Below, in pieces: positions 7,837 through 15,992 of a stretch of DNA of 28,442 nt; positions within the stretch are counted from its first letter, which is position 1; every line of letters begins with the position of its first letter. A model generated the notes under the pieces. It was not told the origin of the DNA. It worked only from the letters and a program-made list of their open reading frames with translations, and made no database searches. Both the position numbers and the translations under genes were made by a program. The DNA is taken from contig DMCN01000086.1 of the NCBI GenBank assembly GCA_003445795.1, forward strand, positions 2,927 to 31,368, in the 5' to 3' direction. This stretch comes from Gallionellaceae bacterium. GTDB taxonomy: Bacteria; Pseudomonadota; Gammaproteobacteria; Burkholderiales; Gallionellaceae.

Positions 7837-9539
7837 CACAACACCTTCACCTGTACAACGGGTTTGCCTTCGGCATCGAGCACGTGCACGGCGCAAGCCA
7901 GGCAGGGGTCGAACGAGTGCACGGTGCGCAGCACTTCCAACGGACGTTCCTCGTCGGCGACTGGCGTGTTCAGCAGCGAAGCCTCGTAAGGGCCGGGCAC
8001 GTCGCCTTCATTGCGCGGGGCGGCGTTCCAGGTGGTTGGAACCACGGCCTGATAGTTGGTGATCTTGCCGTCGTCGATGACGACCCAGTGCGACAGCACG
8101 CCGCGCGGGGCCTCGTGGAAACCGACACCGCTGATCTCGCCCTTGGGGAACACCGGCTTGTTGAAGGTGTCGGTGTCGCCCTTGGCGATGTTGTTCACCA
8201 GCAGGTTCCACTGGTTGGCCAGCTCGTCGACCTGTACCGCGCAGGACACGGCACGGGCGGCGTGACGGCCGATGGTGGAATGTACTGCGGACAAGGGGAT
8301 CTTGGTCTTGGCCAGCGAGCCGGCGGTATCCAGCACGCCGGTCAAATACTTCAGAGTCGGTGCGTGGTTCTGCGCCGCCATTGCCAGCACGCGCGAGAGC
8401 GGGCCGACCTGGGCGGGATGGCCGTAGAAGGTCGGCGACTTCACCCAGGAATATTTGCCGTCGTCCTGGAAGTCGGTGTATTTCGGGATGGTCTCACCCT
8501 CGTACGGGTGCAGCGCGCCCTTGCCGCCCTTGTACCAGGAGTGCTTCACGCTCTCCTGCACGCCGTCGCGGAAATATTTGTCGTTGAACGAAGTGATCGG
8601 TTTGATTCCGGCCAGGTCGCCGCCCTTGAGGTAACCGCCGGGCAGGGCGAACTTGGTGCCCTTGGTGTCGAGTGGCAGGTCGGGAACAGACAGATAATCC
8701 ATCACGCCCGCGCCGATCACGGTCCAGTCGGAATAGAACGCGCCGATCGCGGCCACATCCACCAGATACACGTTCTTGACGAAGTCGTTGAGCTTGTCGA
8801 TCCATTCCTTGATCGCCATGAGGCGTTCGACGGTCAGTACCGATTGCGAATCCAGCGCGATGGGGTTGGAGACGCCGCCGACGGCCATATTCTGGATGTG
8901 CGGCGATTTGGAACCGAGGATGCTCACGATCTTGCTGGCGTAACGCTGGATCTCCAGGGCTTGCAGGTAGTGGGTCACGGCCAGCAGGTTCACTTCCGGC
9001 GGCAGCTTCATCGCCGGGTGGCCCCAATAGCCGTTGGTGAAGATGCCGAGCTGACCGGTGCCGACGAAGCCACTCAAGCGTTCTTTCACCTTGGTGAATT
9101 CCTGCTTGCTGTTGCCGCTCCAGCTCGACAGTCCGCCCGCGAGTTGCGCGGTCTTGCCCGGGTCGGCCTTGAGTGCGGAAACCACATCTACCCAGTCCAG
9201 CGCAGACAGGTGATAGAAGTGCACGATGTGGTCGTGGATGGCGTGCGCGGTGATGATCAGGTTGCGGATGTACTGTGCGTTGAGCGGCACTTCCATCTGC
9301 AGCGCGTTCTCGACCGCGCGCACCGAAGCAACCGCGTGCACCGTGGTACACACGCCGCAGATACGCTGGGTGATCGCCCAGGCGTCGCGCGCGTCGTGGC
9401 CGAGCAGGATCTGCTCGACGCCGCGCCACATCTGGCCGGAGGCCCAGGCTTTGGAGACTTTGCCGTTGTTCACTTCGCAGTCGATACGCAGGTGGCCTTC
9501 GATACGGGTGATCGGATCAATCGTGATTCGCTTGCTCAT
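7836..9539 (-). CDS. hybC: [NiFe] hydrogenase large subunit (HybC type, group 1)
   Basis: The 567-aa catalytic subunit binds the Ni-Fe site. The L1 motif RICGVCTTVHA provides Cys61 and Cys64, and the C-terminal DPCLACAVH provides Cys546 and Cys549. The precursor ends in a 15-residue tail after His552, the expected cleavage point for the HybD-type protease encoded next. It has no signal peptide and should be co-exported with the Tat-bearing small subunit, as in known group 1 enzymes. The start at 9539 follows GGGAGA at suitable spacing. In the operon hybO-hybA-hybB-hybC-hybD-hypC it most resembles E. coli Hyd-2, a periplasmic H2-uptake enzyme that feeds the quinone pool. Confidence 0.97.
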   Translation of the reverse strand: MSKRITIDPITRIEGHLRIDCEVNNGKVSKAWASGQMWRGVEQILLGHDARDAWAITQRICGVCTTVHAVASVRAVENALQMEVPLNAQYIRNLIITAHAIHDHIVHFYHLSALDWVDVVSALKADPGKTAQLAGGLSSWSGNSKQEFTKVKERLSGFVGTGQLGIFTNGYWGHPAMKLPPEVNLLAVTHYLQALEIQRYASKIVSILGSKSPHIQNMAVGGVSNPIALDSQSVLTVERLMAIKEWIDKLNDFVKNVYLVDVAAIGAFYSDWTVIGAGVMDYLSVPDLPLDTKGTKFALPGGYLKGGDLAGIKPITSFNDKYFRDGVQESVKHSWYKGGKGALHPYEGETIPKYTDFQDDGKYSWVKSPTFYGHPAQVGPLSRVLAMAAQNHAPTLKYLTGVLDTAGSLAKTKIPLSAVHSTIGRHAARAVSCAVQVDELANQWNLLVNNIAKGDTDTFNKPVFPKGEISGVGFHEAPRGVLSHWVVIDDGKITNYQAVVPTTWNAAPRNEGDVPGPYEASLLNTPVADEERPLEVLRTVHSFDPCLACAVHVLDAEGKPVVQVKVL

Positions 9540-9562
9540 TTAATTTCTCCCGGAGATTCTGA

Positions 9563-10738
9563 TTATTTATTGGCTGCCACGGCAGCGGATTCGGAATTGC
9601 CCGACATGATCGGCAAGTAGCGCACCAGCACGATGTACCCCAGAACCTCCAGCGCGATCATGCCGATGGAGACCATGATCTCGGAGACCGAGGGGAAGTA
9701 GTGCCAGCCCGGACCGGTCTCGTAGCCGACCAGGAAAGAGTTGATACGCAGGATGAAACCGGCCAGCATCAGACTGCTGGCCGCGATGAACAGCCTGGCC
9801 GGTTGCCTGCGCGACTGCTCTTTCCACAGCAGAACCAGAGGTGCTACGAACAGCGCAGTCTCGACCCAGAACATCAGCGCCTCGATACCGGGCACGAACA
9901 TGCTGAGCAGCGCGCCGCGCACCAGCAGGTCGCCGAAGCGCACCACCAGATAGGCGGCCAGCATACCGAGCATCACCTTGGAGAGTTTGCCGAGCAGATG
10001 CATCTCCAGCGGACGCTTGAAGCCGGAAGAGGACAGGCAGGCTTCGAAGATCACCACCGCGAAGCCGATGGTCAGCGCCGTCATCAGGTAGAACAGCGGC
10101 AGCAGAATGGACTGCCACAGCGGATGTACCTGATAACCGAACACCACCAGCAGCGAACCGAGCGAGGACTGGTGCATCGACGGCAGCAACGTGCCGAGCG
10201 CGATGATGAAGAACAGCAGCTTGTTGAGTTTCTTCTTCACGTCTTTCATGCCGAGCTTCTCGAGGAAGGCGGGCGAGAACTCGATCCACATCACTACGAT
10301 GTAGGCCGAGATACATACCGCCACCTCGAACATCACCGAGTTGGGCTGTGCGTAGCCGGGCCAGAAGATGTGCCAGAAGTTCCAGTAGCGGCCGAGGTCG
10401 AAGATGACGCCAGCACCGGCCAGCGTGTAGCCGAACAGACTGGCCAGCAGCGCGGGTCGTACCATCGGGTGGTATTCGCCCTTGTTGAAGATATACACCA
10501 GCAGGGCCACGGAGTAGCCGCCGCAGGCGAAGGCGGAACCGATCACCACGTCGTACACCACCCAGATACCCCAGGTGTAGCCGTCGTTGATGTTGGTCAC
10601 CGCCCCGAGACCGAAGATGAAACGCACCAGCAGGATGACACCGGCGATGGCTACCAGCGCCGCCAGTATCTTTGTGGTGGGCGTCCACAGCGGTCCGCCG
10701 AGCGGCGCGGGTGCGGGATGGTTATGGGATGCAGACAT
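9563..10738 (-). CDS. hybB: Hydrogenase integral membrane subunit HybB (NrfD/PsrC family)
   Basis: A 391-aa polytopic membrane protein with roughly ten hydrophobic helices and a short N-terminal cytoplasmic stretch (MSASHNHPAPAPLGG). Family members of the NrfD/PsrC type anchor periplasmic iron-sulfur enzymes and exchange electrons with quinone, without haem. The start is set by AAGGAG seven bases before the ATG at 10738; a longer in-frame extension to 10804 would run into hybA and has no such site. It lies 10 bases after hybA. With HybA it should pass electrons from hydrogen to quinone, or the reverse. This HybA/HybB pair, rather than a cytochrome b HyaC, marks the enzyme as Hyd-2-like. Confidence 0.94.
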   Translation of the reverse strand: MSASHNHPAPAPLGGPLWTPTTKILAALVAIAGVILLVRFIFGLGAVTNINDGYTWGIWVVYDVVIGSAFACGGYSVALLVYIFNKGEYHPMVRPALLASLFGYTLAGAGVIFDLGRYWNFWHIFWPGYAQPNSVMFEVAVCISAYIVVMWIEFSPAFLEKLGMKDVKKKLNKLLFFIIALGTLLPSMHQSSLGSLLVVFGYQVHPLWQSILLPLFYLMTALTIGFAVVIFEACLSSSGFKRPLEMHLLGKLSKVMLGMLAAYLVVRFGDLLVRGALLSMFVPGIEALMFWVETALFVAPLVLLWKEQSRRQPARLFIAASSLMLAGFILRINSFLVGYETGPGWHYFPSVSEIMVSIGMIALEVLGYIVLVRYLPIMSGNSESAAVAANK

Positions 10739-10748
10739 CGTTATCTCC

Positions 10749-11729
10749 TTATTCTTTGCTGTCGTCGGCGTCATCGTGATGTTTGACGTTGCGCTTGGCG
10801 ACATAGGTCAACACACCGAGGAACGCCAGCGGCAGCGCCAAGGCGTTGCCGTAGAGGGTGTGCTGCATGGTTTCGGAGGTGGCTGCGTAGGAACGTTCCG
10901 GCAGTGTCGGCATGCCCAGTTTCTCGAACGGCACGGCGGAGAGCTTGAGCATCTGCGTGCCGCCGACTTCCTTCTCGCCGTAGACCTGCGGCAGATACTT
11001 AGCTGCCTTGGCCGTATGCGGAGACTGGTCGTGCGTGTCGAGGTTGCCGCGCGGGAAGCTGGTCTCTTCACCGGGCTTCAACGCGACGCGGCGCTTGGCT
11101 TCGGCCTTCAGAGTCTTTACCTTGCCGTACAGCGTCGCGCCGGTCGGGCACACTTCCGCGCAGGCGGCATACTTGCCCTCGCCGATGCGGTGCTTGCACA
11201 GCTGGCACTTGCTGATCTGCGGCAGCGGGGTGTCGTACTGGAAGCGCGGCACGCCGAACGGGCAGGCCGCGACGCAGTAGCGGCAGCCGATGCAGGCATC
11301 CTTGTCGTAACCGACGATACCGGTGACCGGATCCTTGGTCATCGCCGACACCGGGCAGGCCGATACACACGAGGGGTCGACACAGTGCAGGCAGGACACC
11401 TTCATGTAGGCGAAACCGTCCTTCTCGCTGTCCTTGGTCGCGCTGTTGCCGTCCTGGTACACCTTGATGACATTGAGCGTCTTGCCGGAGATGTCGAGCG
11501 GGGTGTCCCACAGTTGTGATTCGGAGGAGAACTCCGGAGGCATGTCGTTGACATCCTTGCAGGCGGCAACGCAGGCCTTGCAGCCGATGCACAGGGTGCT
11601 GTCATACAGCAGCCCCAATGCCTCGTCCGGCATGGTCAGGTTCTCGCGCGCCTCCGCGGGCGCTGCCGTTGCAAGCATCGCGCCCCCGGCCAGCGCTCCT
11701 TTCAGGAAATCGCGCCGGCTGATGCTCAT
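10749..11729 (-). CDS. hybA: Hydrogenase ferredoxin-like electron-transfer subunit HybA
   Basis: The 326-aa protein has a Tat signal (SRRDFLKG at residues 4-11, then a hydrophobic Ala/Gly-rich stretch ending near AEA). Four cysteine clusters follow: CIGCKACVAAC near residue 47, CLHCVDPSCVSACP, CIGCRYCVAACP and CQLCKHRIGEGKYAAC, enough for four [4Fe-4S] centres. A hydrophobic helix near residues 290-310 (ALALPLAFLGVLTYV), followed by a charged tail, anchors it in the membrane. It connects the small subunit to HybB on the periplasmic face. Its ATG overlaps the hybO stop by four bases (ATGA), so the two are translationally coupled. Confidence 0.95.
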   Translation of the reverse strand: MSISRRDFLKGALAGGAMLATAAPAEARENLTMPDEALGLLYDSTLCIGCKACVAACKDVNDMPPEFSSESQLWDTPLDISGKTLNVIKVYQDGNSATKDSEKDGFAYMKVSCLHCVDPSCVSACPVSAMTKDPVTGIVGYDKDACIGCRYCVAACPFGVPRFQYDTPLPQISKCQLCKHRIGEGKYAACAEVCPTGATLYGKVKTLKAEAKRRVALKPGEETSFPRGNLDTHDQSPHTAKAAKYLPQVYGEKEVGGTQMLKLSAVPFEKLGMPTLPERSYAATSETMQHTLYGNALALPLAFLGVLTYVAKRNVKHHDDADDSKE

Positions 11730-12877
11730 GATGGTTTCCTTTCCTCTGGCTTGCCCTCATCGAGAGGGACGTTCTTGCCGAGGTTCTTCGCCATCTGCGC
11801 ACCGGCACCGAATGCCGCTCCGGCTACGGCGGCGGTCAGCACAGCCGCGCCGATGGTGGCGCCCACGCCCTGTTCTTCGACGACACGCGGGAAGCCGACC
11901 GGCGGACGCATCGTCTTCAGATCGGCCAATGCATGGATGGGTTTGGTGAAGGCGATACCCTTCTCGGTGCAGCCGATGCAGGGGTGACCGGTGCCGACCG
12001 GCCAGCTCGCGTTGCCAACGTCGCCGAACAATATCGCCGGGCAGTTGGCATAAGTCTCGGGACCTTTGCAGCCGAGCTTGTACAGGCACCAGCCCTGTTT
12101 GTGTCCTGCGTCGCCGAACTCCATTGCGAAGCGGCTGGCATCGAAGTGCGGGCGGCGTTCGCAGTTCTCATGGATGAGGCGAGAGTAGGCGAACTTGGGA
12201 CGGCCGATATCGTCAACATCCGGCAGTTTGCCGAAGGTGAGGAAGTGCACGACGGTGGAAAGGAAGTTGTACGGATTGGGCGGGCAGCCGGGGATGTTGG
12301 GGATGACCTTGCCGAGCACTTCGCCCGCGCTCTTTGCGCCGGTGGGGTTGGGCGGCGTGGCGGGCATGCCGCCCCACGATGCGCAACTGCCGATGGCGAT
12401 GACTGCAGCCGCATCGGCCGCGCATTCCTTCAGCATCTCGATGGCAGTCTGGCCGCCGATCTTGCAGTAGATGCCGTTGTCCTTGGTCGGGATCGCGCCT
12501 TCCACCACCAGGATGTACTTGCCCTTGTTCGCCTTCATCGCGGCGCGGCGTGCGGCTTCGGCCTGGTGGCCGGCGGCTGCGAACAGTGTTTCGTGGTAAT
12601 CGAGGGAAATGATATCGAGGATGAGTTTTTCCAGCGTGGGATGCTCGGCGCGCAGCAGCGATTCGGTGCAGCCGGTGCATTCCTGGAAGTGCAGCCAGAT
12701 CACCGAGGGACGTTTCTTGGTGGCAACGGCTTTTGCCATCGCGGCCACCGCATCGTTCGGCAGGCCCATCGTCGCCGCCATTGCGGTGATCAGTTGCAGG
12801 AAACTGCGGCGTGACATCCCCAGCCGTTTTTCCAGCGCTACCAGGCTCTCATCGTTTTCAATGGTGTTCTCGTCCAT
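11726..12877 (-). CDS. hybO: [NiFe] hydrogenase small subunit (HybO type, standard proximal cluster)
   Basis: The 383-aa subunit carries the Fe-S relay. The Tat motif SRRSFLQ lies at residues 22-28. Proximal-cluster ligands are Cys67, Cys70 (ECTGCTES), Cys165 (GSCASWGG) and Cys198; the distal cluster has His236, Cys239, Cys264 and Cys270; the medial cluster has Cys279, Cys300 and Cys303. The two positions that are cysteine in oxygen-tolerant enzymes (HyaA/HoxK) are Gly69 and Gly170 here, so a standard, oxygen-sensitive type is predicted. A Gly/Ala-rich hydrophobic stretch near the C-terminus may be the membrane helix. The start at 12877 is placed five to seven bases after AGAGG; the adjacent ATG at 12880 is possible. 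First gene of the operon, reading away from the sigma-54 candidate. Confidence 0.95.
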   Translation of the reverse strand: MDENTIENDESLVALEKRLGMSRRSFLQLITAMAATMGLPNDAVAAMAKAVATKKRPSVIWLHFQECTGCTESLLRAEHPTLEKLILDIISLDYHETLFAAAGHQAEAARRAAMKANKGKYILVVEGAIPTKDNGIYCKIGGQTAIEMLKECAADAAAVIAIGSCASWGGMPATPPNPTGAKSAGEVLGKVIPNIPGCPPNPYNFLSTVVHFLTFGKLPDVDDIGRPKFAYSRLIHENCERRPHFDASRFAMEFGDAGHKQGWCLYKLGCKGPETYANCPAILFGDVGNASWPVGTGHPCIGCTEKGIAFTKPIHALADLKTMRPPVGFPRVVEEQGVGATIGAAVLTAAVAGAAFGAGAQMAKNLGKNVPLDEGKPEERKPS

Positions 12878-12961
12878 CATGTCCTCTTCCCTTGTTATTG
12901 TCGGCAACAAAAAAAACGTTAAAAAACTCGATTTCGTGTTTGTAAAACTGCGTGGCAATAA

Positions 12962-12976
12962 ACAATTCCTGTGCCA
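12962..12976 (-). promoter_or_regulatory. Candidate sigma-54 promoter for the hyb operon
   Basis: On the minus strand the sequence reads TGGCACAGGAATTGT, i.e. a perfect -24 element TGGCAC, five bases, then TTGT against the consensus TTGC. Transcription would begin near 12950, leaving a leader of about 73 bases before hybO. Hydrogenase operons in Cupriavidus and rhizobia are known to use RpoN with NtrC-type activators, so the placement makes biological sense. The one mismatch is the C of the -12 element. Confidence 0.6.
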
Positions 12977-13004
12977 CCTTTTTCATAGTGTGGTTAAACA
13001 AGGG

Positions 13005-13027
13005 CTTAATGTGAAAATTACGTTAAG
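13005..13027. promoter_or_regulatory. 23-bp imperfect palindrome, possible activator site
   Basis: Outer arms CTTAA/TTAAG with inner GT/AC pairs; 8 of 11 positions are symmetric by my count. It lies about 30 bp upstream of the sigma-54 -24 element. It could bind an NtrC-type or other dimeric regulator of hybO or pilU; the protein is unknown. Confidence 0.35.
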
Positions 13028-13266
13028 TTCAGTCGGGAATAGGGAAGGCCTCGCGGCGCTTGTGGTTCATAACTGGTAAGTTTGTTTCCAGCTGGCAGGC
13101 CCTTGATTTTTACCAATAAGCCTAGTCAAGAATGGGGTTTAAATTATCGGGATTTATCAGTTACGCTGAGGCGTTTTTCGGGGCTTGGCTGCTGAAATCC
13201 GGAGGCAGTCTTGCTGCTAAAATGCCCAGCCGTTTTCGTTTTGATAACCGTTGCGAGGAAATGCAG

Positions 13267-14601
13267 ATGTCGTCAGGTCTCACCGATCAGCAAGCGTACG
13301 AATACATCATCAAACTGCTCACTGCCATGAGCAAGGCGGGCGGTTCCGACCTGTTCATCTCCAACGACTTCCCGCCCAGCATGAAGTCGCACGGCGAGAT
13401 GCAGCCGATGACCGCGCAGAAACTCAACGGTGCGATCACGCGCCAGCTCGCGCGTGCATTGATGAACGAAGACCAGCGCGCCGAATTCGAGAAAGAGATG
13501 GAATGCAACTTCGCCATCTCGGTGCCGGGCGTATCGCGCTTCCGTGTCAATGTGTTCGTGCAGCAGCAGAACGTCGGCATGGTCATCCGTACCATCGCCG
13601 CCGAGATCCCCAACTTCGAGAAGCTTGACCTGCCCGAGATATTGAAGGAGGTCATCATGAACAAGCGCGGCCTGGTGCTGGTGGTCGGTGGCACCGGCTC
13701 CGGCAAGTCCACCTCGCTGGCCGCGATGATCGACCACCGCAACCGCACCTCCAAAGGACACATCATCACCGTCGAAGACCCGGTGGAGTATGTGCACCAG
13801 TCCAAACAGTCGCTGATCACACACCGCGAAGTGGGCGTGGACACGCATAGCTGGCATCACGCGCTGAAGAACACCTTGCGCCAGGCACCGGACGTGATCC
13901 TGATCGGCGAGATCCGCGACGCCGAGACCATGGAGCACGCCATCGCCTTCGCCGAGACCGGCCACCTGTGTCTGGGCACGTTGCATGCCAACAGCACCAA
14001 CCAGACCATAGACCGCATCATCAATTTCTTTCCGGAAGAACGTCGCAACCAGTTGCTGATGGATCTTTCCGCCAATATGCGCGCGCTCATCTCGCAACGT
14101 CTGATCCGCACGCCGGACGGCAAGGGGCGCAAGGCCGCCATCGAGATTCTGCTCAACACGCCCATCATCGCCGACAAGATATTCAAGGGTGAATTCCACG
14201 AGATCAAGGGCATCATGGAAAAGTCGCGCGAGCTGGGCATGCGCACCTTCGACTGGTCGCTGTTCGAGTTATACAACGACGGCCATATCTCTTACGAAGA
14301 AGCCATCCGCAACGCCGATTCGGCCAACGAGTTGCGTCTGAACATAAAGCTCAAGAGCAAGCGCGGCGAACCAGCCACAGCATCGAGCGTGGAGTTGTCG
14401 CTGCACGTGCACAAGAGCCCGGAAGAGCTGGAAGCGGAACGGCAGGCAGAACTGGCGGCACAGGAGGAACACAAACGCCAGTTCGAAGCGGCGCAACTCA
14501 CCAAACAGCAACAGGAGAAACAGCAACAGGAAGCCGCCGGGGCCGAGAAGCCGCAAGCGCCCCCCATCCAGTTGGACAAGCTGCAACTGTCGCTGGAGTA
14601 G
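13267..14601 (+). CDS. pilU: Type IV pilus retraction ATPase PilU
   Basis: The 444-aa protein belongs to the PilT/PilU branch of secretion ATPases. Walker A GGTGSGKSTS lies at residues 141-150, Walker B is VILIGEIRDAETM, and the His box is GHLCLGTLHANSTNQ. The segment MEKSRELGMRTFDWSLFELY and the NADSANELRLNIKL end are PilU-like rather than PilT-like. PilU is a cytoplasmic hexamer that helps PilT retract pili in known systems. The C-terminus extends about 60 residues beyond the usual PilU end and is rich in Gln, Glu, Ala and Lys, ending in IQLDKLQLSLE. The start at 13267 has GAGGA seven bases upstream; an ATG at 13261 sits directly on that site. No pilT is adjacent, which is unusual because the two are often neighbours. 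Confidence 0.93.
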   Translation: MSSGLTDQQAYEYIIKLLTAMSKAGGSDLFISNDFPPSMKSHGEMQPMTAQKLNGAITRQLARALMNEDQRAEFEKEMECNFAISVPGVSRFRVNVFVQQQNVGMVIRTIAAEIPNFEKLDLPEILKEVIMNKRGLVLVVGGTGSGKSTSLAAMIDHRNRTSKGHIITVEDPVEYVHQSKQSLITHREVGVDTHSWHHALKNTLRQAPDVILIGEIRDAETMEHAIAFAETGHLCLGTLHANSTNQTIDRIINFFPEERRNQLLMDLSANMRALISQRLIRTPDGKGRKAAIEILLNTPIIADKIFKGEFHEIKGIMEKSRELGMRTFDWSLFELYNDGHISYEEAIRNADSANELRLNIKLKSKRGEPATASSVELSLHVHKSPEELEAERQAELAAQEEHKRQFEAAQLTKQQQEKQQQEAAGAEKPQAPPIQLDKLQLSLE

Positions 14602-14639
14602 GCCCGGTCCATTCAGATAACGATCAGCAAGGAACCATC

Positions 14640-14876
14640 ATGTCCGAAGAGAACTACCTCAGCCTGCAACCCAGCGAGAGCGTCATCGCCAGCATGGCCT
14701 CGCGTATCTTCGCCGCCTATGTGCAGAAGGGTGAAGTCGGCGATGACAACATCGACCACTATGTGAAAAAATCCACCCACATCGCGCTCAAGATCGCCAA
14801 CTACACCGACAGCGTCAGCAAGAGCGACGGCGAATGGATGGTTGAGAAGGGCGCCGGCCCGGCGAGTTTGCTGTAG
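14640..14876 (+). CDS. Small conserved-looking protein of unknown function
   Basis: A 78-aa protein starting MSEENYLSLQPSESVIASM with AAGGA six bases before the ATG. It is predicted mostly helical (SVIASMASRIFAAYVQKG), has no signal peptide, membrane helix or cysteine, and is acidic at its N-terminus. It starts 38 bases after pilU on the same strand and may be cotranscribed with it, so a pilus-related accessory role is possible but unproven. I do not recognise a family. Confidence 0.7.
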   Translation: MSEENYLSLQPSESVIASMASRIFAAYVQKGEVGDDNIDHYVKKSTHIALKIANYTDSVSKSDGEWMVEKGAGPASLL

Positions 14877-14898
14877 CCAAGGCGGCGCGGTGCCGACC

Positions 14899-15813
14899 TC
14901 AGATCGGGCAGCTCTGCATCCCGCGCAGGTAGTTCAGATATTCCTCCACGCGTTCGGGTAACTTCTCCGGTTCAGCGACGATGTCGTGCGACAGCGAGAA
15001 CAGCGGATAGGCGCGCCAGTCGAACACCTTGAACTTTTCCACCATGCGCAGGGTATGCACACCCTCGCCGGAGATATCGTCCAGTTCGCCGCGCACCAGT
15101 TTGCAACCGAGTTCGTGATGGTGTGAATCCGTGCTCGTTGCCGTGGTCAGCAGGTCGCCCAGCCCGGCATAACTGTAAGGCGTGTGTGCCTGCCCGCCGA
15201 AGGACTGAACGATGCCGGAGAGTTCCGCCATGGCGGCGACCATCAGGTGGCCGCGCATGTTCTTGCCCAGTTTCATCTCGTCCGCCACGCCGAACAGGAT
15301 GGCATAAACGTTCTTCAGGATCACCGACCAGCTGCGTCCGTGCATGTCGCTCGCCTGCTGGCACACCAGCGTGCTGCCGCGGAACAGGTCGTTCATCACG
15401 TCGAAATCCGCCATGTCGGACAAAACCGCATCGGCAAAGGCATGGCGGCCCGCGCGGATCTCTTCCGAGATCATCGGGCCGTAGATCACGCCGTAGTGAT
15501 GGCTGCCGGCGAACACGTTGTCGAACACCTGCGCTGCCGTGCGTCCCGATTCGTCCAGCCCCTTGGCGATGGAAAGGCACAGGCTGCCTTTGGGCAGATG
15601 CGGTGCGATGCGCGTGGCGATCTCGTGGTGCGGGTTCACCGGCAGGCAGAACAGCACCACCTGCGCTTCGGTGACCTCACCCTCCAGCTTGCGGTGCCTA
15701 CCGCGCACCACCTCGCCCATGTTCCAGATGCGCACGTCGTGGCGCGTGCCCAGCAGGTATTCCATGGCATGTCCCATCTCGCCATAGCCAAGGATCAATA
15801 CTCGTAATCTCAT
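14899..15813 (-). CDS. Divergent NAD(P)-dependent glycerol-3-phosphate dehydrogenase-like protein
   Basis: The 304-aa protein opens with a Rossmann motif, VLILGYGEMGHAMEYLL, and keeps the GpsA order: VLFCLPVNPH, then SIAKGLD, then YGPMISEEI in place of the usual GPSFAxE, then ILKNVYAI with the catalytic Lys region, and GLGDLLTTATSTDS near the substrate loop. True GpsA reduces dihydroxyacetone phosphate to glycerol 3-phosphate for lipid synthesis. The altered GPSFA and post-KN segments (LFGVADEMKLGKN) and the shorter length (usual about 330) suggest a paralogue with a changed substrate. It is convergent with the small gene after pilU and stands alone. The start at 15813 places the Rossmann fold at the very N-terminus, as expected. 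Confidence 0.8.
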   Translation of the reverse strand: MRLRVLILGYGEMGHAMEYLLGTRHDVRIWNMGEVVRGRHRKLEGEVTEAQVVLFCLPVNPHHEIATRIAPHLPKGSLCLSIAKGLDESGRTAAQVFDNVFAGSHHYGVIYGPMISEEIRAGRHAFADAVLSDMADFDVMNDLFRGSTLVCQQASDMHGRSWSVILKNVYAILFGVADEMKLGKNMRGHLMVAAMAELSGIVQSFGGQAHTPYSYAGLGDLLTTATSTDSHHHELGCKLVRGELDDISGEGVHTLRMVEKFKVFDWRAYPLFSLSHDIVAEPEKLPERVEEYLNYLRGMQSCPI

Positions 15814-15877
15814 AACCGCTCCCGGGATAGATAGACGAAAGATATCCTAAATTGCGGCTACTTGGCAGGCCGAATCG

Positions 15878-15893
15878 CGGGTGTAACCACCCG
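15878..15893. repeat. Short hairpin CGGGTG-TAAC-CACCCG
   Basis: A perfect 6-bp stem with a 4-base loop in the spacer between the divergent gpsA-like gene and the TM protein gene. It could be an operator or a leader structure. No T-tract follows on either strand. Confidence 0.3.
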
Positions 15894-15930
15894 TGTTGAC
15901 CACCTGCGGGCGACTGTTGCTTTTCCGCCG

Positions 15931-15958
15931 TTGTGCCCCGGCGATTCCTTGTTATCAT
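15931..15958 (+). promoter_or_regulatory. Weak sigma-70 promoter candidate for the TM/coiled-coil operon
   Basis: TTGTGC at 15931-15936 and TATCAT at 15953-15958 are separated by 16 bases and end 35 bases before the ATG at 15993. The -10 matches 5 of 6 consensus bases and the -35 only 3 of 6. Confidence 0.3.
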
Positions 15959-15992
15959 GCACCCGTTGAGCAGTGGAACCAGAGGCGAAAAG

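Larger units (their letters stand above)
12881..13260. other. Divergent hybO-pilU intergenic region (about 380 bp)
   Basis: I find no credible gene here. It is more AT-rich than its surroundings and contains the sigma-54 promoter candidate and the palindrome listed separately, both on the hybO side. On the pilU side I see no good sigma-70 pair; the pilU Shine-Dalgarno GAGGA lies at 13255-13259. Confidence 0.7.

Noticed and set aside
7884..9620. A 578-codon open frame on the plus strand
   Set aside because: It is antisense to hybC and shows the same shadow composition; the hybC frame carries all conserved motifs.
13092..13106. A second sigma-54-like site on the plus strand upstream of pilU (TGGCAGGCCCTTGAT)
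   Set aside because: The spacing between the GG and TTG elements is one base short and the -24 element has a mismatch; RpoN tolerates spacing changes poorly.
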